Assembly (NCBI GenBank): GCA_020633655.1
Contig: JACKDF010000004.1
Span: 62,001 to 126,000 of the forward strand
DNA: 64,000 bases
Reading direction: 5' to 3'
Source: Deferribacteres bacterium
GTDB taxonomy: Bacteria; Zhuqueibacterota; Zhuqueibacteria; Zhuqueibacterales; Geothermadaptataceae
Both the position numbers and the translations under genes were made by a program. Of this stretch, positions 54,887-62,697 are shown in pieces. Under the pieces are notes generated by a model that saw only the letters and a program-made list of their open reading frames with translations, made no database searches and was not told the DNA's origin. Position 1 is the first letter of the stretch, and each line of letters opens with the position of its first letter.

Positions 54887-54915
54887 TTTGTGCAAAAAGG
54901 AAATCGGAGATAAAA

Positions 54916-57225
54916 ATGGCAAAACAAGTGAAACTCAACGTCGGGATTGAGGATAATCTCGAAGAAATAACGCTTGAAATCCCGGAATCCACACCACGTC
55001 CCTGGGATGGCCAAGCGGACCTGAAATATGTCAGCAAGCGGGTGCCACGCGTTGATGGTGAAGCGAAAACCACCGGCCGGGCCAAATACACCTTTGACAT
55101 TCAGTTGCCGGGGATGCTCTACGGCAAATTTTTACGATCCCAGTACCCGGCAGCCGTCATTCGAAAAATCGATACCTCGAAGGCAGAGAACTATCCGGGC
55201 GTGAAAGCGATAATTCCCGTCCAGGAGAAGCTGCCGATGATCGTGCGTTTTGCGGGACAGGAAATTCTTGCTGTAGCAGCAGAAACCCGGCACCAGGCCG
55301 AAGAGGCAGTCAAACTTATCGATGTCACCTACGATGTGCGGAAATTTGTCGTCAATAAGGAAGCTGCAATGGAGAAAAGTGCACCCATCGTATTTGACAC
55401 AAATGTTGAGGAAAAATCAGCAGAAAATAAGCCAGGGGAAGAATCCGGTTCTATCGAGCAAAAAAGCAATATACGCGGACCACGCGTTACCCCACGGGAT
55501 GGTACACCGGACAAAGTTGATGCCGCATTGGCTGGCTCTGACGCCACCGTCGAGGCAACTTTTCGAACACAAGTGCAAACCCACTCACCCATGGAGACAC
55601 ACGGCGTCGTCGCCCACTGGACCGCGGAGGATAAATTGAAATGCTACGCATCGACGCAAGGCGTTTTCCACGTGCGCGACGAATTGGCCAATACCTTCTC
55701 ATTGCCTAAATCAAACGTGCAGGTTATCACAAAATTCATGGGCGGCGGATTTGGGGCAAAGTTGAGTATGAGCATCGCAGGCTTTATGGCTGCCAAATTA
55801 GCCAGAAAAGCAAATCGTCCTGTTCGTTTGATGCTGGATCGAAAGGAAGAGCATCTGTGCGTCGGCAACCGCCCGGATTCCGTACAAACGCTGCGCATCG
55901 GAGCGAAGAAAGACGGCAAATTAACTGGAATTAAGCTGATTTCCTACGGAACAGCAGGTGTGGGAACAGGTGCGGGGACTTCGGGTCCGGCACGAAATAT
56001 TTATCAATACGACGAATTCTACGCTGAAGAATCGGATATTTTTACCAATGCTGGCCCCGGCGCCGCATTTCGCGCACCCGGCCATCCCCAGGGTGCTTTT
56101 GCACTGGAGCAGGCGATTGACGAACTCGCCCATAAATTAAATATCGATCCCCTCGAATTTCGCCTTTTGAACACAAAACACAATGATGTCCGTCAGGTGC
56201 AACTCAAAATTGCCGCGGAAAAAAGCAACTGGAAAAAACGCAATCCCCGCCCGGGTGCCGATAGCGGACCGATTAAACGGGGAATCGGGATTGCCAACTC
56301 GGTATGGTACTATTTTTATGGCCAGAACTTTCAGGTTTCAACCCGGGTTTTCAGCGACGGTTCTGTGCAAGTTACAAACGGCGTGCAGGATATCGGTACG
56401 GGTATTACCACGGTAATTGCATCGGTTGCAGCGGAAGAATTGGGTTTGAAGCCTTCTGATATCGTCGTCTCCATTGGTGACTCCGAATACGGTTTTGGCC
56501 CGTCGAGCGGCGGCAGTGTCACAACGGGTGGTATCAGTCCTGCGGTGCGGGATTCGGCTTATCTGGCAAAAATGCGCATGTTTGAAATTGCGGCCCCGTT
56601 GCTGGAAACGACACCGGAAAATCTTGTGGCAGCCGACGGGAAGATTTTTCTTAAGACGGATCCTGCGAAAAATCTGAGCTGGAACGACGTGGCGAAAAAG
56701 ATTCCCGGTGATAATTTTATTACCATTGGCGAACGAAAACAGGATTATTTCCAACCGAAAATTCGCACCATTCACGGTGTGCACGTAATCGAAGTCGCTG
56801 TTGATACGGAAACCGGTGTTGTCAAGCCGGAAAGGGTATTTGCAGTCCATGATTGCGGCCGGTCGATGAATTTACTCACGACCGAAAGTCAGATCAATGG
56901 TGGTATCATTCAGGGACTTAGTTACGCACTCTACGAAGACAGGTTACTCGATCGCAATACCGGCATTATGGTGAATCCGAATTTCGAATACTATAAAATT
57001 GCCGGCTCAATGGATATCCCGGAAATCAAATCCGTTATTTTAAACGTGAGTTACGGTCACAACAGCACAGGCGCCATTGGCATCGGCGAACCGGCCACAG
57101 TAGCGACGGCCGGAGCATTAGCCAACGCAATTTACAACGCCATCGGCGTACGCTTACGAGAATTACCAATGACACCGGACAAGGTACTTCGTGCTCTGGA
57201 AATGAGGAAAGGAGCAGAATCATGA
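54916..57225 (+). CDS. Molybdopterin-binding catalytic subunit, xanthine dehydrogenase family (PaoC-like)
   Basis: The 769-aa protein is the large Mo subunit. Characteristic pieces are GMLYGKFLRSQYPAAVIRKI, THSPMETHGVVAHW, the Moco-binding GGGFGAKLSMSIAG, FRAPGHPQGAFALEQAIDEL and the active-site Glu in GIGEPATVATAGALANAIY. A long acidic/Ser insertion (about residues 155-190, EEKSAENKPGEESGSIEQKS) is unusual. The family oxidises aldehydes or N-heterocycles, and the exact substrate is undetermined. It is followed with a 4-bp overlap by the FAD subunit and depends on XdhC-type maturation. Confidence 0.92.
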   Translation: MAKQVKLNVGIEDNLEEITLEIPESTPRPWDGQADLKYVSKRVPRVDGEAKTTGRAKYTFDIQLPGMLYGKFLRSQYPAAVIRKIDTSKAENYPGVKAIIPVQEKLPMIVRFAGQEILAVAAETRHQAEEAVKLIDVTYDVRKFVVNKEAAMEKSAPIVFDTNVEEKSAENKPGEESGSIEQKSNIRGPRVTPRDGTPDKVDAALAGSDATVEATFRTQVQTHSPMETHGVVAHWTAEDKLKCYASTQGVFHVRDELANTFSLPKSNVQVITKFMGGGFGAKLSMSIAGFMAAKLARKANRPVRLMLDRKEEHLCVGNRPDSVQTLRIGAKKDGKLTGIKLISYGTAGVGTGAGTSGPARNIYQYDEFYAEESDIFTNAGPGAAFRAPGHPQGAFALEQAIDELAHKLNIDPLEFRLLNTKHNDVRQVQLKIAAEKSNWKKRNPRPGADSGPIKRGIGIANSVWYYFYGQNFQVSTRVFSDGSVQVTNGVQDIGTGITTVIASVAAEELGLKPSDIVVSIGDSEYGFGPSSGGSVTTGGISPAVRDSAYLAKMRMFEIAAPLLETTPENLVAADGKIFLKTDPAKNLSWNDVAKKIPGDNFITIGERKQDYFQPKIRTIHGVHVIEVAVDTETGVVKPERVFAVHDCGRSMNLLTTESQINGGIIQGLSYALYEDRLLDRNTGIMVNPNFEYYKIAGSMDIPEIKSVILNVSYGHNSTGAIGIGEPATVATAGALANAIYNAIGVRLRELPMTPDKVLRALEMRKGAES

Positions 57226-58217
57226 AAAAATTTGAATATGGCATGGCAAAAAATCTCGCCGGTGCATTTGAATTCCTGAAGGAATCCGAGGCAAAAATCA
57301 AAGCTGGTGGAATTGACCTTCTCGATCTGATGAAAGAAGGACTTGAATCACCAACGCGCCTTGTCAATATCCGGACTGTTCCGGAATTGAGTTTCATTAA
57401 AAAAGATGAGAAGGGAAACCTGCACATCGGGGCGACGACAACACTGGCGGAAATCGCCGCACACAGTGAAATCCAGACGCGATATCGGGCTTTGGCACAA
57501 GCGGCAAAAGCAGTCGCGACACCGCAGATTCGTAACGTTGCGACGGTTGGTGGAAACCTGTGTCAGCGGCCACGGTGCTGGTATTTCCGGAGTGCCGATT
57601 TTAACTGTTTGCGAAATGGTGGGGATCATTGTCTTGCCGATGAAGGTGAGAATAAATACCATGCGATTTTCGGTAATCAGGATGGCTGTGTTGTTGTGCA
57701 CCCCTCGGGTACGGCCGTTGCCCTCATGGCACTTGATGCAAAGCTGGTGATCGCCAGAAAAAAAGAAAGCCGGGAAATTCATATCGCTGATTTCTGGGTG
57801 ACACCCGAGGACGATGTGACTCGCGAAAATATTCTCAAACACGATGAAATTTTGACGGAGATTATCCTGCCGGCGACAGAAAAGAGCACCACGAGTTATT
57901 ATTTCAAGCAAAAAGAAAAGCAATCTTTTGACTGGCCGATTGCCGATGTGGCCGTAGTGCTGGAAATGAACGGGAAAAAATGTACCGCTTCGAAAATCGT
58001 GTTGGGTTCCGCTGCACCGGTTCCCTGGCGGATCGAAAAAGCGGAACAGGTCTTGAAGGATAAACAAATTTCCGTAACGCTCGCACGACAGGCGGCCGCT
58101 GCCGCGATGGTGGACGCCAATCCCCTATCGCAGAATGCTTACAAGGTTCCTGTGTTTTCCGCCGTCATATATCGCACCATCTGCTGGGCTGCGGGAATTG
58201 ATCCTTTTGCGGCATAG
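57222..58217 (+). CDS. FAD-binding subunit with extra 4Fe-4S loop (PaoB-like)
   Basis: The 331-aa protein has the FAD-binding domain of molybdenum hydroxylases (KAGGIDLLDLMKEG, HIGATTTLAEIAAHSEIQ, VATVGGNLCQR, a CO_deh_flav_C tail). The loop CQRPRCWYFRSADFNCLRNG, followed by GDHCLADEG, contributes four cysteines and is the 4Fe-4S insertion found in PaoB and 4-hydroxybenzoyl-CoA reductase. This identifies the operon as PaoABC-like, not a classical xanthine dehydrogenase. It overlaps the Mo subunit by 4 bp and is followed after 82 bp by a terminator. Confidence 0.92.
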   Translation: MKKFEYGMAKNLAGAFEFLKESEAKIKAGGIDLLDLMKEGLESPTRLVNIRTVPELSFIKKDEKGNLHIGATTTLAEIAAHSEIQTRYRALAQAAKAVATPQIRNVATVGGNLCQRPRCWYFRSADFNCLRNGGDHCLADEGENKYHAIFGNQDGCVVVHPSGTAVALMALDAKLVIARKKESREIHIADFWVTPEDDVTRENILKHDEILTEIILPATEKSTTSYYFKQKEKQSFDWPIADVAVVLEMNGKKCTASKIVLGSAAPVPWRIEKAEQVLKDKQISVTLARQAAAAAMVDANPLSQNAYKVPVFSAVIYRTICWAAGIDPFAA

Positions 58218-58298
58218 TAAATAAAGAGTGCTACTTCGTTGTGAAGATGATTAACCTCATCATCCTCACTTGCTTATTCCATTGAAAAAGAAATTCGT

Positions 58299-58323
58299 CC
58301 GTCCCCTTGTGGGGCGGATTTTT
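58299..58323 (+). terminator. Rho-independent terminator after the hydroxylase operon
   Basis: CCGTCCCC and GGGGCGG pair with one bulged T around a TTGT loop, followed by ATTTTT. It lies 82 bp after the FAD subunit stop and 32 bp before the small Cys-rich gene, so it either ends the operon or attenuates read-through to that gene. Confidence 0.75.
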
Positions 58324-58354
58324 CTGCGGAAAAATTGTACCGGAGATACAAACA

Positions 58355-58564
58355 ATGAATTTGAAAACACCACCGACTTGCAAACATATGCGTTCAAAAA
58401 ATATCATGGTTCCGGATTTCACCGACCCGGAGGTGGAATTTAGTATTGACCAGGGCGTGCAGCATTACTGGTGTTTGTGCACAATGACAACGGCAGGCCC
58501 TGATAATGATTTTGTGGCAGCAGAAATGTGCCAAAAGGGGAGAGCCTGTTTTGAAGCGGAATGA
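58355..58564 (+). CDS. Small Cys-rich protein, likely metal- or Fe-S-binding
   Basis: The ATG at 58355 has GGAG about 9 nt upstream; the in-frame upstream start at 58307 lies inside the terminator and is rejected. The 69-aa product has Cys9 with His11 (CKHMRSK), Cys40 and Cys42 (YWCLC), Cys59 and Cys65 (EMCQKGRACFE). The spacing C-x-H-x-RSK ... YWC-x-x-T-x(3)-GPD ... C-x(5)-C is a pattern I recognise from small proteins in other phyla without an assigned function. Position suggests a tie to the molybdenum hydroxylase, but a terminator lies between them. Confidence 0.6.
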   Translation: MNLKTPPTCKHMRSKNIMVPDFTDPEVEFSIDQGVQHYWCLCTMTTAGPDNDFVAAEMCQKGRACFEAE

Positions 58565-58666
58565 GATTACTGCGTGGGTCTTGCAAAGGATACTAAAATA
58601 AGGCACTGATTAAAATTAACCTGTTGCGCAAAATTGAGATTAAAAGGAAAAGAAACCAACCTGAAA

Positions 58667-58701
58667 CGTCATTCCAGCAAGCTTTTAGCCGGAATCCATA
58701 A
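58667..58701. repeat. 'GTCATTCC...AGCCGGAATCC' repeat unit
   Basis: CGTCATTCCAGCAAGCTTTT runs into AGCCGGAATCCATA, a unit with internal inverted symmetry (ATTCC/GGAAT). The same unit recurs at 63840-63872. It is familiar from intergenic DNA of many bacteria. Confidence 0.55.
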
Positions 58702-59031
58702 TTTTTGAGGATATTTAAATTTTGCACAAAGGGTTATAATAAGCAATAAATCCCCTGTGATTTCCCACTGCAACAGAACGAGTCACTCTGTCAAATAATA
58801 TGTTTGAATCCCTCGTTTTTCTGCGACAAATTCAACGATTTTTGCGAGTTATATTTTTCCCACCACCGCTTAATAATCTTCATTAATTCTTAAATTCTCT
58901 TTCCGCAAATACGAAATGGTAACGGTAATTTATACAAACTGAGTGGACAGCAATGAACGAATTACCACATTTAAAAAATTCGTTATCTGCCACAAGTAAG
59001 CAGGAAAATCCAGTGTCGAAGAAGGGAGTCG

Positions 59032-59163
59032 GAAGGCATTGGTATGGGCTTGGCGGTTATTGAAACATTTCTGAAGTCAATACTGCAGAGCACGAATGCA
59101 CAGGTTTACATTCAATGGATTGAAGATGAGACGTCAGCCTGTTGCACTTTCACATACCTATAA
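59032..59163 (+). pseudogene. Possible remnant of a histidine-kinase ATPase domain
   Basis: The frame reads EGIGMGLAVIETFLKSILQS, then TNAQVYIQWIEDETSACCTF and a stop. The first part looks like the G2 box of a HATPase domain (G.GLGL/GMGLAV). The preceding sequence shows no N box or G1 box, and no start codon or binding site is present. It is likely decay, or a chance frame. Confidence 0.2.
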
Positions 59164-59426
59164 ATTGCATATCAACGTATCTGTTCAAAATGCCTTCTGC
59201 AGCTGCCCTGATTCCTAAAACCTGATTTTGATTTTATTGATATTTAAATATTAGCCGATTTATATAAATGATATTCGTTAGCTTAGGCAAGGTTCCCGGC
59301 ACCATTTGCGATAATTTAATCGCAAGCTTTGCTTAAAACGAAGAAACCCGGAATGCAAAATGAAAGAGGCACATCTTGCGAAACATTCAAACCTTCGCAC
59401 GATTGTGATAAACGAGGGACATCTGA

Positions 59427-59963
59427 ATGAAAATTTTTAAAAGCGCTTTTGTTTTGATTCTGTTCCACATGTTCTTTTCTCTGGTACAGACTTCTGCTCA
59501 AACACCTGTGGCGAATCAGCCAATCAATGCGGCCTCACGTTATATTCTAGGCGATTCTGATGAAATTCTCATCAAAGTGAATATCCTTGGTTACGTGCGC
59601 AAGCCGGGACAGTATTTTATCCCGCGCCACACGGATTTGGTAACCCTCATTTCCAATGCAGGGGGTTTTGTTCCCGGCGCGGATCTTGACAAAATCCAAT
59701 TGCTGCGGCAAAATGCAGAAGAAGCAACCAATGGCAGCAGTGGACAAAAGGAAGAGCACGAAATTAAATTCATAAGTATTGAAAAATATTTTGAGACCGG
59801 CAAGACGAGTTACCTGCCAACCCTGCGTGCTGGTGACTCTATTGTTATAAAGCAATCCCGTGGCGATAAAATTCGCAATTTTTTTGGTGTGAATTCAGTC
59901 TTTAATGTGGTTGCAACGTTAGCTTCCGTCGCACTTATCGTTGATCGGTTACGATATAATTGA
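59427..59963 (+). CDS. Minimal SLBB-domain protein of a polysaccharide locus
   Basis: The 178-aa protein has a signal peptide ending TSAQ. A short stretch ASRYILGDSDEILIKVNI, like the first strand of a Wza polysaccharide-export domain, runs straight into an SLBB domain (LGYVRKPGQYFIPRHTDLVT, LISNAGGFVPGADL). The bulk of the export domain is missing. A C-terminal hydrophobic segment (VFNVVATLASVALIVDRL) follows. It is encoded just before the Wzc-type kinase, which is why it is assigned to capsule or exopolysaccharide export. Confidence 0.8.
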   Translation: MKIFKSAFVLILFHMFFSLVQTSAQTPVANQPINAASRYILGDSDEILIKVNILGYVRKPGQYFIPRHTDLVTLISNAGGFVPGADLDKIQLLRQNAEEATNGSSGQKEEHEIKFISIEKYFETGKTSYLPTLRAGDSIVIKQSRGDKIRNFFGVNSVFNVVATLASVALIVDRLRYN

Positions 59964-60014
59964 TGATTATAAATTTAGAAGAGTTGAGTTTTACAAAAAC
60001 TAAAAAAGATGGCG

Positions 60015-60029
60015 AAGTGCGACGCACTT
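60015..60029. repeat. 15-bp palindrome, left arm of a pair
   Basis: AAGTGCGACGCACTT is palindromic apart from its central base. Its reverse complement occurs at 60081-60095, so the two form a larger inverted repeat with a 51-bp spacer. Confidence 0.8.
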
Positions 60030-60080
60030 TATGTAATACATGAAGATGGATTTTCAAACTGCTAATTTCGCTTATAGATG

Positions 60081-60098
60081 AAGTGCGTCGCACTTTTT
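60081..60098 (+). terminator. 15-bp palindrome followed by T run, terminator candidate
   Basis: AAGTGCGTCGCACTT folds into a 7-bp stem around one base (in practice a shorter stem with a small loop) and runs into TTTT. It can serve as terminator for the SLBB gene, or attenuate read-through into the kinase gene 35 bp on. Confidence 0.55.
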
Positions 60099-60133
60099 TC
60101 TACAGCAAAGCCTAAAACTTTAAAAGAAAAAAC

Positions 60134-62479
60134 ATGAACGAATTGCAAAAACAGAACACCCTTTTCGCCGAAGAACGCACCTTATCCGTTGCCGATTATA
60201 TTCGAATTGTGCGTCGGCGCTGGTGGCTTATTCTTCTTTGTTTTCTTGTTGTTTCAGCAGGAACAGCACTTTACACCTTAAGCCAGGATCCCGTCTTCCA
60301 GGCTGCCTCAACCATCATGGTGCAGGAGGACGGCGGTGTTCAGAGCGTTTTATTTGATGAAAAAGCCTTGTTTGGGAAACAGGATGAGATTAATGATCAG
60401 GTTTATCTGCTGAAAAGCCGTTCCATCGCTGAGCACGTTATCGAAGAAGTTATGCAATCGGAATACCGCGATAGCCTGCCAATCATCAAAAAAGGCATCG
60501 GACTCGCCCTCGATCGGCACTACGAATACAACGAAGGCCAGCCGGTCGATACCATGCGCGTCATGCAGCAGGCACGGGATTACGCGGTTGGCAAATTACG
60601 TGAGGATCTCACCGCCGATCCGGTCATCGATACCAATTATTTTATCGAAATTCGTGTGAAAGGCGCGTCGCCATTTGAAGCGGCCTATCTGACGAATTTG
60701 GTTGCAACCATTTACCAGAATCAGGATCAGGTGCTAAGCCAGGGTGAAATTCGGGAGGTGGTTGATTTTCTCGAAGAACAACTCTCAAAAAAAGAAGTCG
60801 ATCTGAAGGATTCTGAAGAGCAACTGAAGAGTTTTCAGGAAAAAGAAAATATCGCTGATCTCTCCGGCGACACACAGGAATTGATCAATCAACTGGCCGA
60901 ATTCGAATCACTGTATAATTCGACGCTCACCGACTTGCGTGCTTACGAAAAACGTCTTGAATATCTCAACCAGCAGCTTGGGATTCAGAAAAAGAATCTG
61001 CAAGCCAATATCGCACAAATTTCCAGTCCCCTGATTTTGAAGTTGCGGGATGAACTCGCAGAAACCGAGCGCAAAGCCTCCGCTGTGCTGTCGCAAGGCG
61101 TGACGGAAGAATACCCGGAAGTGAAAAAATTACGGGCTCGTCAGGATGTCATTAAAGAGCGTTTAAATACCGAGACGAAAAAACTGATCATCGGCGGTCT
61201 GACGCCAAACGATCCCATGGCGCATGCACAACAACTCGTGAGCCAGGTGATTGAGTCTGAGACGGAAATTCGAACGTTAAAAGCCCGTTCTCTGGCGCTC
61301 AAGCAAATCGTCGATAATTACAGCAAGAAACTGGAGAAATTGCCTGCAAAAACCCTGCGTCTTGCACGCCTTGCCCGAACCAAATCTGTCGACGAAAAAC
61401 TCTATTATATGATGAAAGAGAAATACGAGGAATCCCGTATTTCTATGGCCGGGCAAATTGGTAAAGTACGAATCATTGACCGCGCGGTGGAGCCGGGTGC
61501 ACCTATTTCTCCAAAGAAACGGCAGAATCTCATGCTCGGCATGCTCTTCGGTCTCGGTCTCGGTTTTGCCATTGCGATTTCCCTGGAATACCTCGATAAA
61601 ACAGTGCGTACCGTTGAAGATATCGAGCGTCTGAATATGCCTTTCGTTGGCACCATACCGCATATTGATACGGATACCTCAAGCCGGTTCGCTGCCCTTT
61701 TGCCCAACGGCAACGGTAAAGAAAAAGACTTTTCCTCGCGCATGATTGCATTAAACCGGCCGAAATCTCCAATATCTGAAGCTTATCGTATAATTCGCAC
61801 GAATTTGCAGTACAGCCAGATCGATGGCACCCTGAAGACGATTCTTATAACCAGTCCTGGCCCTGGCGAAGGGAAATCCACGACTACGATTAATCTCGGT
61901 GTTACACTGGCCAATATGGGATTGAAGACACTCATCATCGATGCGGACTTGCGCCGGCCGGTTGTGCACAATTTTTTTAAATTTGACAAAAAACCCGGAC
62001 TGACAAATCTACTGGCAACAGATGCTGATTTTAACGACATCATCAAAAAGCCGGATATTGACAATCTTCATATTTTAACCAGCGGAGTAATGCCGCCTAA
62101 TCCATCGGAACTCCTTGGCTCAACCCGCATGCGCCAGTTGCTCGATAAAATGAAACAACACTTCGATATCATTTTGCTGGATAGTCCGCCGATTATTGCA
62201 GTAACGGATGCGCTGATTGTCGCCTCCGAGGTTGATGGTGTGCTATTGATCAACAAATCCGGCAAATCGCAAATTGAAGGCGCAAAGCGAGCGAACCAAC
62301 TGCTCAGCCAGGCACGAGCCCGTTTTCTAGGTGTCATTCTTAATGACGTACGGGCCGAGAATATGTACGGCAGCTATTATTACTATTATTCAAACCAGTA
62401 TTACTACGGCGAAAGCACCAATCCGGATAGCAAAAACGGGAAATACCATAAGCGGAAGAAAAAACGCAAAACGAGTTAA
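60134..62479 (+). CDS. Polysaccharide co-polymerase / BY-kinase (Wzc-type)
   Basis: The 781-aa protein has an N-terminal Wzz domain with a first membrane helix (WWLILLCFLVVSAGTALYTL). A long periplasmic coiled coil follows (about 190-430), then a second helix (NLMLGMLFGLGLGFAIAISL) and a cytoplasmic BY-kinase. The kinase has Walker A in PGPGEGKSTTTINLG (about residue 580), Walker A' in LIIDADLRRP and Walker B in IILLDSPP. The C-terminal tail has the tyrosine cluster YGSYYYYYSNQYYYG that is autophosphorylated in this family. It controls chain length and export of capsule or exopolysaccharide. A weak AAAAGAAAA precedes the ATG. Confidence 0.93.
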   Translation: MNELQKQNTLFAEERTLSVADYIRIVRRRWWLILLCFLVVSAGTALYTLSQDPVFQAASTIMVQEDGGVQSVLFDEKALFGKQDEINDQVYLLKSRSIAEHVIEEVMQSEYRDSLPIIKKGIGLALDRHYEYNEGQPVDTMRVMQQARDYAVGKLREDLTADPVIDTNYFIEIRVKGASPFEAAYLTNLVATIYQNQDQVLSQGEIREVVDFLEEQLSKKEVDLKDSEEQLKSFQEKENIADLSGDTQELINQLAEFESLYNSTLTDLRAYEKRLEYLNQQLGIQKKNLQANIAQISSPLILKLRDELAETERKASAVLSQGVTEEYPEVKKLRARQDVIKERLNTETKKLIIGGLTPNDPMAHAQQLVSQVIESETEIRTLKARSLALKQIVDNYSKKLEKLPAKTLRLARLARTKSVDEKLYYMMKEKYEESRISMAGQIGKVRIIDRAVEPGAPISPKKRQNLMLGMLFGLGLGFAIAISLEYLDKTVRTVEDIERLNMPFVGTIPHIDTDTSSRFAALLPNGNGKEKDFSSRMIALNRPKSPISEAYRIIRTNLQYSQIDGTLKTILITSPGPGEGKSTTTINLGVTLANMGLKTLIIDADLRRPVVHNFFKFDKKPGLTNLLATDADFNDIIKKPDIDNLHILTSGVMPPNPSELLGSTRMRQLLDKMKQHFDIILLDSPPIIAVTDALIVASEVDGVLLINKSGKSQIEGAKRANQLLSQARARFLGVILNDVRAENMYGSYYYYYSNQYYYGESTNPDSKNGKYHKRKKKRKTS

Positions 62480-62527
62480 GGAATACACGAACCCACCCCG
62501 GATTAAAATTCTGAACGAATTTTAATT

Positions 62528-62679
62528 GTCCCCTCCCGGGAGGGGACAGCATCATGAAAAAGTGCGAAACGACTATTTCATGATACAGGGGTGGGTAAAG
62601 ATGCACATTGAAAACACCGAACACACCGATCGTCTATGGGATGCCCCATAGACGAAAAATAAAACGGGACATTCGTCCC
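62528..62679. promoter_or_regulatory. Four consecutive inverted repeats in the wzc-gmd leader
   Basis: There is a perfect 20-bp palindrome at 62528-62547 (GTCCCCTCCCGGGAGGGGAC). It is followed by ATCATGAAA/TTTCATGAT (62551-62584), CGTCTATGGG/CCCATAGACG (62631-62654) and GGGAC/GTCCC (62666-62679). All lie between the wzc stop and the gmd start. None has a clean T run, so they may be mRNA structures or repeats, not ordinary terminators. Confidence 0.6.
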
Positions 62680-62697
62680 AATAAAAATTTAGAAAAT

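Larger units (their letters stand above)
58565..59426. other. Intergenic region with a short repeat and a possible gene remnant
   Basis: About 0.86 kb without an intact gene. It contains a CGTCATTCCAGC..TTTTAGCCGGAATCC unit at 58667-58701 and, at 59032-59163, a reading frame resembling the end of a kinase ATPase domain. Confidence 0.5.

Noticed and set aside
57348..58067. 239-codon minus-strand open frame
   Set aside because: Antisense to the FAD subunit of the molybdenum hydroxylase; no recognisable domain.
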